From Pseudoalteromonas viridis (GTDB lineage Bacteria > Pseudomonadota > Gammaproteobacteria > Enterobacterales > Alteromonadaceae): a stretch of 64,000 bases of DNA. A program made the position numbers and the translations under genes. The first letter of the stretch is position 1. Each line of letters starts with the position of its first letter. The stretch covers positions 3,472,001 to 3,536,000 of the forward strand of contig NZ_CP072425.1 of assembly GCF_017742995.1 (NCBI RefSeq), given 5' to 3'. The notes beneath the pieces are model-generated. The model made no database searches, was not told the DNA's origin, and saw nothing but the letters and a program-made list of their open reading frames with translations. This document shows, one piece after another, positions 45,166-56,200 of the stretch.

Positions 45166-45250
45166 GGTACGATCCTCCAAAAAGTCAAAAATATATTGTG
45201 CGAAAAGCGTTTTATGTTAGTTGATAAGCCTTTCGCACAGGTTTGTTAAT

Positions 45251-47161
45251 TTAACGTCTGTCTTTGATTTCTTCGCTGATCTTAGCGATGAACTCATCAA
45301 CAGAGAACTTGCCCAGGTCTTCACCTTTGCGTGTTCTTACCGCGACTTCTTGTTGTTCAACTTCTTTGTCTCCAACAACAAGGAGATACGGGATACGTTT
45401 TAAAGTATGCTCGCGGATTTTAAAGCCAATCTTTTCATTTCTCAAGTCAGCACCAGCTCTAATTCCAAGTTTATTCAGTTTTTGTACAACTTCTTGCACA
45501 TAGTCGGCCTGTTTGTCGGTGATATTCATGATCACCACTTGCTTAGGTGCAAGCCAGGTCGGGAATAAACCCGCATACTCTTCAGTCAGAATACCAATGA
45601 AGCGCTCCAGTGACCCCAATACTGCACGGTGGATCATCACTGGCGTTTTACGTTCATTGTTTTCTGCTACATATGTCGCGCCTAAACGGCCCGGTAAAGC
45701 AAAGTCTAGCTGTACTGTGCCACATTGCCAAGCACGCTCAAGACAGTCGTACAAAGTAAACTCGATCTTAGGACCATAAAACGCGCCCTCGCCCGGCAGG
45801 TAGTCGAACTCGATGTCGTTTGCTTTAAGTGCATCCGCCAGCGCTTCTTCTGCTTTGTCCCACATTTCGTCGTCGCCGATACGCTTTTCAGGGCGCGTAG
45901 ACAGTTTTACAACAATCTTTTCAAAGCCGAACGTCGAATATGTATCATAGATCATATTAATACAAGCTGATACTTCATCCATGATCTGCTCTTCTGTACA
46001 GAAGATATGTGCATCATCCTGGGTAAAGCCACGAACACGCATCAGACCGTGTAGTGCACCCGAAGGCTCGTTACGGTGACAACAACCAAATTCAGCCATA
46101 CGCAGCGGTAAGTCGCGGTACGACTTCAGGCCCTGGTTGAAGATTTGCACGTGGCCCGGACAGTTCATCGGCTTGATGGCATATTCACGCTTTTCAGACT
46201 CTGTGGTGAACATCGCATCAGCGTATTTGTCCCAGTGGCCTGATTTTTCCCACAGACCACGGTCCATCATCAGCGGACCTTTAACTTCTTCGTAAGCATA
46301 CTCACGTAGCTTCTCACGCACGAAGTCTTCAAGCTCACGGTAGATACTCCAACCGTCGTTATGCCAGAAAACCATGCCCGGTGCTTCTTCCTGCCAGTGC
46401 CACAGATCAAGCGCTTTACCGATTTTACGGTGATCGCGTTTCTCTGCTTCTTCCAGACGCTTCAGGTAAGCCTTAAGCTGCTTCTTATCTGCCCAAGCAG
46501 TACCATAGATACGCTGAAGCATTTTATTTTCTGCGTTACCACGCCAGTATGCGCCGGCCACTTTCATAATTTTGAAGTGTTGGCAGAATTTCATGTTTGG
46601 CACGTGCGGACCACGACACATGTCCACATATTCTTCATGGTGGTATAGGCCTGGACGGTCATCTTTGTCGATGTTTTCATCCAGGATTTCCATTTTATAG
46701 GTTTCGCCACGCGCTTCAAATGCGTCGCGTGCCTCTTGCCAGCTTACTTTCTTCTTAACAACGTCATAGTTAGTTTTAGCAAGTTCAAGCATGCGCTTTT
46801 CGATGGCATCGAGGTCTTCCTGGGTCAGCGAGTGCTCCATGTCGATGTCGTAGTAGAAACCATTGTCAATGGTCGGACCGATTGCCATTTTGGCTTCAGG
46901 GAAAAGCTGCTTAACCGCGTGGCCAATCAGGTGCGCACAAGAGTGACGGATGATCTCTAAGCCGTCTTCATCTTTTGCGGTGATGATCTCAAGCTGCGCG
47001 TCCTGTTCAATCAGGTCGCATGCATCCACTCGCACGCCGTTCACACGACCGGCAATGGTCGCCTTCGCAAGGCCTGGGCCGATGTCCTGAGCAACTTCTA
47101 AAGTGGTAACCGGGTTTTCAAAAATACGCTGACTGCCGTCAGGGAGAGTAATTACTGGCAT
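45251..47161 (-). CDS. thrS: Threonyl-tRNA synthetase
   Basis: ThrS charges tRNA-Thr. The 636-residue product has the N-terminal TGS and editing domains ([17 protein letters not shown] with the HxxxH site), the class II catalytic core with zinc ligands in [27 protein letters not shown] and [14 protein letters not shown], and the C-terminal anticodon-binding domain. Length equals the family norm (E. coli 642). Upstream, the leader resembles the thrS translational operator. It starts the thrS-infC-rpmI-rplT cluster. Confidence 0.97.
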   Translation of the reverse strand: MPVITLPDGSQRIFENPVTTLEVAQDIGPGLAKATIAGRVNGVRVDACDLIEQDAQLEIITAKDEDGLEIIRHSCAHLIGHAVKQLFPEAKMAIGPTIDNGFYYDIDMEHSLTQEDLDAIEKRMLELAKTNYDVVKKKVSWQEARDAFEARGETYKMEILDENIDKDDRPGLYHHEEYVDMCRGPHVPNMKFCQHFKIMKVAGAYWRGNAENKMLQRIYGTAWADKKQLKAYLKRLEEAEKRDHRKIGKALDLWHWQEEAPGMVFWHNDGWSIYRELEDFVREKLREYAYEEVKGPLMMDRGLWEKSGHWDKYADAMFTTESEKREYAIKPMNCPGHVQIFNQGLKSYRDLPLRMAEFGCCHRNEPSGALHGLMRVRGFTQDDAHIFCTEEQIMDEVSACINMIYDTYSTFGFEKIVVKLSTRPEKRIGDDEMWDKAEEALADALKANDIEFDYLPGEGAFYGPKIEFTLYDCLERAWQCGTVQLDFALPGRLGATYVAENNERKTPVMIHRAVLGSLERFIGILTEEYAGLFPTWLAPKQVVIMNITDKQADYVQEVVQKLNKLGIRAGADLRNEKIGFKIREHTLKRIPYLLVVGDKEVEQQEVAVRTRKGEDLGKFSVDEFIAKISEEIKDRR

Positions 47162-47205
47162 GATAATTCCTATTTACAGTGGTGACACCTACAACGCATC
47201 ACATG
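47162..47205 (-). promoter_or_regulatory. thrS leader, possible translational operator
   Basis: On the minus strand the leader ends GTGTCACCACTGTAAATAGG just before the start codon. A GTGA/TCAC stem (47199-47202 with 47182-47185) encloses a loop containing CGT, a threonine anticodon. In E. coli the thrS operator uses such an anticodon mimic to bind ThrS. Similarity was judged from memory. Confidence 0.4.
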
Positions 47206-47396
47206 TATTAGTTAAGTTAATTCTTTTAAATTTGACGCCCATCAACGCTTTTACGAATAAGCATTGATTGAACAGTGATATACTGACAGAGTCTGGGGAC
47301 TTTCAAACGCAGCACCCATTGTGAACGCTCACGTGGCGAGTTGCAAGGAAAAGACTAAGATTAAGCAGGGATTTGGGTAAAATGACGAGGAAAACC

Positions 47397-48400
47397 ATGG
47401 CACAGAAACACACATACAAGTTTGCATCCTTCAATTTGCTGAACTTTGCTGCGCCCCCTATTCTTTTTATCAGCTCGATGAATCCTACAATGACACCCAA
47501 TGGCTGACCAAAACTCAGTTTATCACGGGTCTTATCCAGCATATGGACCCAAGCGTGATTGTATTTCAGGAAGTCTTTAGCCCGGAAACACTGGCTACCT
47601 TGTGCGAAGATTTAGGGCTGCCCTATTTTGCCACCGTCGATACGCCCAAACCCGACCTGGTTTATCCCAATGTGCTGTTTAACCCCATTGTTGCCATTGC
47701 CAGTAAATTCCCATTTAAGAGCTTCACTCCGCTGGAACCTTGTCCTGAACTTCTGGAATACCTTAATAATCAGCACCAGTTTAAGTTTAATCGCACGCCC
47801 ATAAAATGCAGCTTTGAGCTACCCGGCTTTGGCCTGACAACCGTCTATGCGGTGCATTTTAAATCTCAACGCGTCCATTCGATGGCTCATATGCTGGGCA
47901 ATACTTCTGTTGAAGATCCCCTGCTTACGTTATTACACCAGACAGTGGGCACCATGCAGTCACAGATTTCCCGCTCCTTGGAAGCCTCTATTGTTTACTA
48001 CGATGCACTCAAGACTCAAAGGGAAAAAGGCGCCGCAACACTCGTGATGGGCGATTTCAACGACCATATTGCCAGTCCGGCACTGTCTTTTATGACTCAG
48101 CAGTTCCCGACCAGTGCCCTGCATCAGGATATTAATAGCGTCGGGCTGTTCGACAGCTTTTGCCTGGCCGACAATCAACTTAGTTTTGGCCAGAAGCCGC
48201 CAACACATTATTATCAGGGTACAGGTAATACGCTCGACTATATTCTGGCTTCTAAAGAGTTCAACCCCAACCTTGAACAGAGTAAAGTGAGGCGTCTGAC
48301 CTATCATAATTATGCGTCGCACCTAGACCCTAAACGCGACGAAGAAGACATTCGCTATTCAGATCACGCCGCCATTGCCATCGAAATGATATTGCAATGA
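47397..48400 (+). pseudogene. Endonuclease/exonuclease/phosphatase family gene, frameshifted
   Basis: The second part, with an open frame beginning at ATG 47543, has the EEP motifs FQEVF, VMGDFNDH and YSDHAAI. Translation of the bases upstream shows the natural N terminus: ATG at 47397, behind a GAGGA ribosome site, gives MAQKHTYKFASFNLLNFAAP. After a run of five Cs (47454-47458) the matching sequence (YSFYQLDESYNDTQWL) continues in another frame, joined to the 47543 frame. A sixth C would restore a single gene of about 335 residues. It is either a true mutation or a homopolymer sequencing error. EEP proteins cleave nucleic acids or phosphoesters; the exact substrate is unknown. Confidence 0.82.
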
Positions 48401-48475
48401 GTTCTCGCTCATCGCGAGCTGTGATATGATCTTTACCTGTAACGATTTATTTGACCAGTTAATGGGAAACCAACA

Positions 48476-48937
48476 ATGAGAACACTCGGTGTAGAGATTA
48501 CCGGCAGCGAGGCCCTGCTGTGCCTGCTGAGCAAAGAAGAAGACGTTTTTGATATTCGCGATATTCGCCAGACGCGCTTTACCCTTGGCAATATTGGCCA
48601 GGACACAGACGCGATGCGCAAATTCCACTTCGACTTTGCCAAGCTGGTAGAAGATTACAAAATTGACTCTATTGCCATTCGCCAACGTGCCCACAAAGGC
48701 AAGTTCGCGGGCAGCGCGGCCGGCTTTAAAATGGAAACAGCGATGCAGCTTATCGAAGGCACAGACGTCAAATTACTGTCTTCTACTGAAGTTAAAGAAC
48801 AGCTGAAGCGTAATCCAGTACCAGTCGATTTCGCCGATACAGGACTAAAAAAGTACCAGGAACAAGCGTTTCATAACGCCTACGTATACATTATGCGTAA
48901 AACCTATGGTCACGAAGAAGCCGAGCAGGCGGAATAG
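48476..48937 (+). CDS. DUF3010 family protein
   Basis: The 153-residue product starts MRTLGVEITGSEALLCLLS and has the RNase H-like build of the DUF3010 family (beta-strand start, KLVEDYKIDSIAIRQRAHKGKFAGSAAGFKMETAMQL). Family function is unknown. It ends in an acidic tail (EEAEQAE). It lies 75 bp after the EEP gene, ahead of a strong terminator. Confidence 0.85.
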   Translation: MRTLGVEITGSEALLCLLSKEEDVFDIRDIRQTRFTLGNIGQDTDAMRKFHFDFAKLVEDYKIDSIAIRQRAHKGKFAGSAAGFKMETAMQLIEGTDVKLLSSTEVKEQLKRNPVPVDFADTGLKKYQEQAFHNAYVYIMRKTYGHEEAEQAE

Positions 48938-48944
48938 CCCTATC

Positions 48945-48970
48945 GCCCGGCACATAGGCCGGGCTTTTTG
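48945..48970 (+). terminator. Terminator after the DUF3010 gene
   Basis: GCCCGG/CCGGGC arms with an eight-base loop are followed by five Ts. It sits seven bases past the stop codon. Confidence 0.82.
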
Positions 48971-49152
48971 ACCCAACTACACACCGCTAACACTTTATCT
49001 TATTTCGCTTTTTCCAAATTGTCACTTGGTTTTCAGTCGTATCCTGCGTTATAAGTACGCAAGGCGCATGCGCTTTTTCTGAACAAACATAAGAACACAC
49101 CCAACATCAATTCGCAGGGTCAGCCCGGCACTGTCATCATGCAGGAGGCAAT

Positions 49153-50997
49153 ATGCTAAAGTTTTTCGAACGATTTACCGACCCATTCCCAGCGCGACCG
49201 GCAACCCAGCCGCCACAAGGTTTACTGGCATTTTGCCGGTTTTATACCAAAGGCATGGAATGGCCATTGTTGTTGATGTCGCTGTCGGCTGCCGTCCTGG
49301 CTACACTCGAGGTGATGTTGTTTGGCTTTATGGGCACGCTGGTTGACTGGATGCGGGCTTACACGCCCGCTGAGCTGTTCGAAGTCAAGCGCCAGGAACT
49401 CACAGTTATGGCCGTTATCACTTTGGTCGGCCTGCCCTGTCTGGTGTTTTTCCACAGTGCGATACTACACCAGAGCCTGCTGGGTAACTACCCTATGGCC
49501 ATTCGCTGGCTGGCCCATCGCTATTTGCTAAAACAAAGTATCTCTTTCTATCAGGATGAATTTGCCGGGCGCATTGCAACCAAAGTGATGCAAACGGCCC
49601 TGGCCATCCGAGAAGCAGTGATGAAACTGTTGGATGTACTGGTTTACGTTATTGTGTACTTTGGCGCGATGCTTGCGCTGGTGAGCGACAATGACATGAG
49701 GCTGATGATCCCCTTGCTGATTTGGCTGGCCTTGTACATTGGCATGCAGTTTTATTTTGTCCCCCGGCTCAAACAGGTTGCCAGTAAACAAGCCGATGCC
49801 CGCTCTCAGATGACAGGTCGCGTGGTCGACAGCTACACGAATATCACCACCGTAAAGTTATTCTCATATAATAAACGTGAAGAAGTCTACGCCCGGGAAA
49901 GCATGGACCTGTTCATTCAACCTGTCTATGCCCAGATGCGACTGGCAACCCAGTTAAACGTCAGTATCCAGACCCTAAACTTCCTTTTGGTGTTCAGTGT
50001 CGCCGCTGGTTCTCTTTATCTCTGGTCACTCAGCGCCATCACCAGCGGGGCAATTGCAATCACGATTGCCCTCGCTTTGCGCCTTAATGGCATGTCGCAG
50101 TGGATCATGTGGGAAGTATCCAGCCTGTTTGAAAACATCGGCACGGCCATTGACGGTAAAAATACCTTAGCCAGACCGCTAGACGTGCAGGATCTGCCCA
50201 ATGCGCCCGCATTAAAAGTCACTCAGGGGGAGATAAAATTTACCGATCTGCATTTTGCCTACAAGCGGCAAAAACACGCTGAACAGCATGCTGTTATTCA
50301 GGGACTCAACCTGACCATCTCACCGGGCGAAAAAATCGGCATTGTTGGTCGCTCTGGTGCAGGTAAATCAACCCTGGTTAATCTGCTGCTACGTTTTTAC
50401 GATGTTCAGCAAGGCAGCATTGAAATTGACGGGCAAAATATTGCAAAAGTTAACCAGGAAAGCTTACGCGCGCACATTGCCATGGTCACCCAGGACACCG
50501 CGCTGCTGCACCGCAGTGTCCGTGATAACGTGCTGTATGGTCGGCCCGATGCCAGCGAAGCCGAGCTGTTGGATGCAATTGATAAAGCGCAAGCAAGTCA
50601 GTTTATTGAAGGGCTTGAAGACAGCCAGGGTAATACCGGACTGGATGCCCAGGTGGGTGAGCGTGGTGTTAAGCTGTCAGGTGGACAACGCCAGCGTATT
50701 GCCATTGCACGGGTGTTGCTAAAAAACGCCCCTATCCTGATTCTAGATGAGGCAACCGCGGCACTGGACTCTGAAGTGGAAGCTGCTATTCAGGATAGTT
50801 TAGACAGTCTGATGACGGGTAAAACCGTGATTGCGATTGCGCACCGCCTGTCGACCATTGCACAAATGGACCGTCTGATCGTGATGGATCAGGGTCAGAT
50901 TGTTGAGCAAGGCACACACGATGCCCTGCTGGCACAAAATGGCATCTATGCCAAATTGTGGACACATCAAACCGGTGGGTTTATTGGGGTTGAATAA
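49153..50997 (+). CDS. ABC transporter, fused permease and ATPase (exporter type)
   Basis: This 614-residue half-transporter has six membrane helices in the first 340 residues and a C-terminal ATPase. Walker A is GRSGAGKST, the signature is KLSGGQRQRIAIAR, Walker B is ILILDEATAALDSE, and the H-loop is AIAHRLS. Members of this MsbA-like group dimerise and export lipids, drugs or peptides. CAGGAGG precedes the ATG. The gene converges on the tetR gene with a 15-bp gap; there is no clear operon partner. Confidence 0.9.
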   Translation: MLKFFERFTDPFPARPATQPPQGLLAFCRFYTKGMEWPLLLMSLSAAVLATLEVMLFGFMGTLVDWMRAYTPAELFEVKRQELTVMAVITLVGLPCLVFFHSAILHQSLLGNYPMAIRWLAHRYLLKQSISFYQDEFAGRIATKVMQTALAIREAVMKLLDVLVYVIVYFGAMLALVSDNDMRLMIPLLIWLALYIGMQFYFVPRLKQVASKQADARSQMTGRVVDSYTNITTVKLFSYNKREEVYARESMDLFIQPVYAQMRLATQLNVSIQTLNFLLVFSVAAGSLYLWSLSAITSGAIAITIALALRLNGMSQWIMWEVSSLFENIGTAIDGKNTLARPLDVQDLPNAPALKVTQGEIKFTDLHFAYKRQKHAEQHAVIQGLNLTISPGEKIGIVGRSGAGKSTLVNLLLRFYDVQQGSIEIDGQNIAKVNQESLRAHIAMVTQDTALLHRSVRDNVLYGRPDASEAELLDAIDKAQASQFIEGLEDSQGNTGLDAQVGERGVKLSGGQRQRIAIARVLLKNAPILILDEATAALDSEVEAAIQDSLDSLMTGKTVIAIAHRLSTIAQMDRLIVMDQGQIVEQGTHDALLAQNGIYAKLWTHQTGGFIGVE

Positions 50998-51012
50998 CCA
51001 CCGCGATGTGGC

Positions 51013-51639
51013 TCAGATTGACTGTTGCGTGGCATATTTAATACCACCACAAAACAGCTGGCAGGCCTGCGTCACAAAAGCATCCAAGTCTGTTTCAGTA
51101 AGCGGGGCCTGCCAGCGGATAGCCTGGTCCCAGAATGTCAGCCGCTTTAATGCGCCCCAGAAAAAAGCGGCTGCGAATGGCGCAGAAAAAGTACCCAGAC
51201 ACCCTGCGCGTGACGCTTCTTCAAACCACAGGCTCATTGCCGCTTCACACTGGCTGAATTTACGATTAAGCCTGTCAGCCTGAGCCTGGCAGCGCATCGA
51301 TTCGATCATCACGATACGGGACAATTTAATGTAGTCTTCATCCGCCAGCAAAGAAACGGCGCTGTCTGCCAAATGACGCAGCTGAATTTCAAAGTCGTAG
51401 TTTGGAATAAACTGAATGGTCGTAATAGGCTGTATTCTTTCAATTAAAGAAACAACCACAGCATCAAACAGGGCTTCCTTGGTCGCATAATGTTTATATA
51501 AAGTACGTTTGGATACCCCAGCAGCGGTGCAAATTGCTTCCATGGTAGTGGCCTGTAGCCCCCGCTGAGCAAACTCTTCTACCGCTGCGCTTAGTATTGC
51601 TTGTTGTTTTTCAGTAAGCTCGGTCATCGACTCGGACAT
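51013..51639 (-). CDS. TetR/AcrR family regulator of the RND operon
   Basis: The 208-residue product begins with a TetR helix-turn-helix (QQAILSAAVEEFAQRGLQAT, TMEAICTAAGVSKRTLYKHY, KEALFDAVVV). The C-terminal domain is the ligand- and dimer-forming half, with cysteines in LGTFSAPFAAAFFWGALKR region. It is divergent from an RND pump operon, which it probably represses. A start four codons later (MTELTEK) is also possible. Confidence 0.88.
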   Translation of the reverse strand: MSESMTELTEKQQAILSAAVEEFAQRGLQATTMEAICTAAGVSKRTLYKHYATKEALFDAVVVSLIERIQPITTIQFIPNYDFEIQLRHLADSAVSLLADEDYIKLSRIVMIESMRCQAQADRLNRKFSQCEAAMSLWFEEASRAGCLGTFSAPFAAAFFWGALKRLTFWDQAIRWQAPLTETDLDAFVTQACQLFCGGIKYATQQSI

Positions 51640-52087
51640 CTGTTTTAAATTAACAGTAGTTTAACTTAAAAAGGACTAATGCGAAAGTAAACGCTCAAGT
51701 ATACATACCCAGCAAAAAAGTACACGATACCGTTTACCCAATATAAAATTAGGTATACACTTGCGTATACTCGCAACATTGTCGACTCATCTTAGCGCTG
51801 AAAAATGGACTGAAAATCCAAGTGATGAGCAGCTTACAGTGCTTTAATACTGACGCGGTTTGGCTTGTTATGGTGTAGGCAGCCCACCGCACGACAATCT
51901 ATTCACTGACTTCTGGACTAGAACGATAGTAATAAAATCGGCACACGTGATTACAAAAGCAGTGCTACACTTACTCGATTGATTTGTGAACACGTCAGTG
52001 AATAAATGCGAAAGTAAACCCAATAAATAAGAGGCCAGTTCGTCTCTATTCAGGAATAAAAAATTTTAATCAGGAATTGGAGTATAC
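51640..52087. promoter_or_regulatory. Divergent tetR/RND control region with repeated motifs
   Basis: The 448-bp gap has a 15-bp direct repeat AATGCGAAAGTAAAC at 51678-51692 and 52005-52019. GTATAC recurs at 51700-51705, 51753-51758, 51765-51770 and 52083-52088; the middle two form GTATACACTTGCGTATAC. Either set could be the TetR operator. No gene was seen between them. Confidence 0.45.
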
Positions 52088-53263
52088 ATGTATCCAGCCC
52101 ACAAAAGCAGTCGTGTAGTACACCTGGCAACAGCGGTATTGTCTGCACTCGTAATTTCCGCCTGCTCCGAGGCACCGCAAGGCCAAGGTGGTCCGTCTAT
52201 GCCACCCGCGCAGGTAAGTATCAACAAAGTCACGACCCAGAGTGTGCCATTTAATATCGAGCTACCAGCAACCCTGGCCGGCGATAAAGAAGTGGAGATC
52301 AGGGCTCGCGTGTCTGGACTGATTGAGTCCCGCAATTTTGAAGAAGGTCAGTATGTTAAAGCCGGGCGCTCTCTATTTACCATTGAGCTTCGCCCACTTG
52401 AGCTGGAGCTTGAGAAAGCCGAAGCTGCACTCAACGCCGCCAAGGCCAATCTGGCACAGGCTAAGCGCGAAAAAGACCGCCTGGAACGCCTGAAAGACGA
52501 GCGCTCAGTGTCGAAGCGCGATTTCGATAATGCCGTATCTGCATACGAAGTGGCCATCGCCAACCTGGACTCCGCCAAAGTAGCACTCAGTGAAGCGCAG
52601 CTGGACCTGGAATATGCTCAGGTTAAAGCGCCCGTTTCGGGCATCATGGGTCGGGAGTTTGTCTCGCAAGGGAGCTATGTTTCTGGCCCCACCGTATTAC
52701 TGAGTGAATTAACTGACACCAGCATGATGCGTGCCCGTTTTGGCTTTTCCGAGCGAGAGCAGCTGGCTATGCGCCAGGATGTCGAAAATGGTACGCTCAG
52801 CTTGCCTAAAAACAACGAGTTCAACGCCACCATAGTGCTGCAGGATGGCTCTGTCTATACGCACTCCGGCAAAGTCGATTTCTCGGACGTGCGAGTCAAT
52901 CGCTTTACCGGTACCAGTGAGCTCCAAGCCCGCATCAATAACCCCGACGGCGAGCTGCGTCCGGGTCAGTTTGTTCGCGTTCGCCTGTCAGGCGCAGTGC
53001 GCAATAATGCCATCGTGTTGCCACAGCGTGCGGTGTTGGATAACGGCACGGGTAAGTTTGTCTATATTGCAACCGAGAACGAGCAAGGTATGACGGTGGC
53101 CCTGCCCGCCCCTGTTGAAGTGGGTGAATGGGTAAACCTGGATGGTAAAAATATGTGGGTGATACGACAAGGCCTGACGCCCGGCCAGCCCGTGATCGTT
53201 GAAGGTATGGCAAGGATTTTCTTCCCTGGTATGCCTGTCGCCGTGAGCGGTGAAGGAGAATAA
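52088..53263 (+). CDS. RND efflux periplasmic adaptor, lipoprotein
   Basis: This 391-residue membrane fusion protein carries a lipoprotein signal with cysteine in VISACSEAP. It has the paired lipoyl halves (EIRARVSGLIESRNFEEGQYV and LEYAQVKAPVSGIMGREFVSQG), a coiled-coil hairpin rich in Ala, Lys and Glu between them, and the beta-barrel segment LRPGQFVRVRLSG. It bridges the inner-membrane pump and an outer-membrane channel. GGAG precedes the ATG. It starts four bases before the pump gene begins, forming an AcrA-AcrB type operon. Confidence 0.93.
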   Translation: MYPAHKSSRVVHLATAVLSALVISACSEAPQGQGGPSMPPAQVSINKVTTQSVPFNIELPATLAGDKEVEIRARVSGLIESRNFEEGQYVKAGRSLFTIELRPLELELEKAEAALNAAKANLAQAKREKDRLERLKDERSVSKRDFDNAVSAYEVAIANLDSAKVALSEAQLDLEYAQVKAPVSGIMGREFVSQGSYVSGPTVLLSELTDTSMMRARFGFSEREQLAMRQDVENGTLSLPKNNEFNATIVLQDGSVYTHSGKVDFSDVRVNRFTGTSELQARINNPDGELRPGQFVRVRLSGAVRNNAIVLPQRAVLDNGTGKFVYIATENEQGMTVALPAPVEVGEWVNLDGKNMWVIRQGLTPGQPVIVEGMARIFFPGMPVAVSGEGE

Positions 53264-53267
53264 TTGT

Positions 53268-56200
53268 ATGTTCTCTAAGTATTTTATCGATCGCCCGATA
53301 TTTGCCTTTGTGATCTCCATTGTCATAGTACTGGCAGGCCTGGCAGCAATGCGCACCCTGCCCATTGCACAGTATCCAGAGATTGCGCCGCCTCAGGTTC
53401 AGGTAACCGCCTTTTACCCAGGCGCGTCGGCAGATGTGTTGGAACAAACGGTTGCAGCCCCGATAGAAAATGCCATCACCGGGGTTGAAGGCATGATGTA
53501 TATGGAGTCGACCAGCACCAGCTCCGGCACAACCACTATTACAGTCACCTTTGAAATCGGCACCGACATTGACCAGGCCGCGGTCGACGTCAACAACCGG
53601 GTCAAACAGGTTGAAGCGCGTTTGCCAGAAGAAACCCGCCGTCAAGGCGTTGTGGTGGCGAAAGGCTCATCCAGTTTCTTGCAGGTTCATGCGTTTTACT
53701 CGCCTGACGGTACGCGTTCCAGTCTGTGGACATCGAACTATGTCACCATGAATATCCTCGACCGCATTAAGCGTATTCCCGGCACCACCAGTGTACAAAT
53801 CTTTGGTGCCAAAGATTACGCCATGCGCGTGTGGATCCGCCCTGATTTAATGAGCCAGTTAGGTGTTACCGTTGAGGAGATCACCGCAGCCATTCGTGAA
53901 CAAAATTCACAGTATGCAGCGGGTACTATCGGCGCCACGCCAACTAGTAGCCAACCGCAGGAGTTGGTGTACAGTGTGACAGCCAAGGGCCGTTTATCTA
54001 CCCCTGAAGAGTTTGAGGCGATTATCATCCGCGCCAATCCGGACGGCTCAACCCTGCGCCTTAAAGACGTAGCACGTGTTGAGCTGGGTTCAAAGGATTA
54101 CAACTTTGCCGGTACCTTTAACGGCAAAGAAGCTGTATTGCTGGGTGTTTTCCTGCAACCGGGCGCCAATGCGCTAGATGTAGCAAAAGAAGTAGAGTCT
54201 GTGATTGCTGAATTACGTCAGCAGTTTCCGGTTGGGCTTGACCACGGTATTCCATACGATACAACTCGCTTTGTTGAGGTGTCTATCCGTGAAGTACTGA
54301 TCACTTTGGTTGAAGCCATGGTGCTGGTATTTTTAGTGGTATACCTGTTCTTGCAAAACTGGCGCGCAACGTTAATTCCGACTCTGGCCGTCCCGGTTTC
54401 TCTGCTCGGTACTTTTGCCGGCCTGTATATGTTGGGTTATTCCATCAATACCCTGACACTCTTTGGCATGGTGTTGTCTATTGGTATTGTGGTCGATGAT
54501 GCCATCGTTGTTCTGGAAAATGTTGAGCGGATCATGCACGAGCAACACCTGAACGCCCGTGAAGCTGCCATCAAAGCGATGCAGGAAGTCAGCGGACCGG
54601 TGGTCGCAATTGTACTGGTCTTGTGTTCAGTGTTCGTCCCTATCGCGTTCCTGGGTGGATTAACCGGTGAGTTATTTCGACAATTCGCCATTACCATCTC
54701 GATTTCGGTGAGCCTGTCGGGTGTGGTTGCACTGACCATGACACCGGCGCTGTGCGTGATGATCCTCAAACATGAGCACAAGCAGACTGCAGGGTTCTTC
54801 TTGTGGTTCAATAACTGGTTCCAGCGCGTCACTGGCCGATATGTCGGCTCCGTCAGCTTTATGATCCGCCGCGGCTTGCTTGGCCTGGTGCTTATGGCTG
54901 CTATGGTTGGCGCAACCGTGTTTATATGGCAAAAAACCCCGGGGTCTTTAGTACCAGATGAAGATCAGGGCTTTTACATTGCCGCCGTGTTCCTGCCTGA
55001 TGGTTCATCACTGGAACGCACCGCAGCGGTGGTTGACGAAGTAGTTGCAGCTGCTCAGTCTAACCCTGCCAATGAAAATGTGGTGGCCTTTACCGGCTTT
55101 GACTTTATCGGTGGCGGTTACAAAAACAGCGCAGCTACCCTGTTCATCACTCAGAAACACTGGGATGAACGCGAAATAGATACTAAATCTCTGGTTGGAG
55201 AGCTGTTTATGAAGACCGCCGGGATCAACGAAGCGCTAGTGCTGGCCTTCAATCCTCCAGCCATTTTTGGCCTGGGTACCACCGGCGGCTTTGAGGTATA
55301 CCTACAAAACAAGGCAGGAACCGATCCTGAGCGCCTGAAACAAGGCATGCAAATGCTGATGGGCGAAGCGCAAAAGAGCCCCATCCTGGCCGGTATTCAA
55401 ACGCTTTGGCGACCAGATGCGCCGCAGCTGAAAGTCCATATGGACAGAGAGCAGGCGCGTGCCATGGGCGTTAACATCAACTCGGCGTTCAACGCACTGG
55501 CTGCCAATCTGGGTAATTACTACGTCAATGACTTTAATAAGTTTGGTCGTGCCTGGCAGGTGCTGTTGTCGGCTGAGGCTGAGTTCCGTATGTCACCTGA
55601 AGATGTTGGCCGCATTTATGTGAAAAACAACCGGGGTGAAATGGTCCCTATTTCGGCGTTCACTGACATTGAATACAGCCGGGGTCCGGAAACCCTGCAA
55701 AGGTACAATAACTTGTCGGCCGTTAAGCTAATGGGTAATGCCGCGCCCGGTTACAGCTCTGGCCAGGCCATTGCTGAATTTGAGCGTATCGCTAAACAGG
55801 TTCTGCCACCGGATATGACCTTTGAGTGGACGGCATCCGCCTACCAGGAAAAGCGCAGTTCAGGCACAACCGGCCTGGCTCTGGGGTTGGCCGTTGTGAT
55901 GGTATTTTTGATCCTGGCGGCGCTGTATGAACGCTGGTCATTGCCTATTTCGGTGTTGCTGGCACTGCCCTTTGGTACCTTTGGTGCACTTATCTCAATC
56001 TGGGTAGCAGGTTTAACCAACGACGTTTACTTCCAGATTGGTCTGGTTACTTTGCTTGGCCTGGCCAGTAAGAATGCCATTCTGATCGTTGAGTACGCGC
56101 TGATGAAGACACAGCAGGGCTGGAGCCCGGCTGCGGCCGCACTGGAAGCGGCAAGGTTGAGATTCCGCCCCATTATTATGACATCACTGGCCTTTATTCT

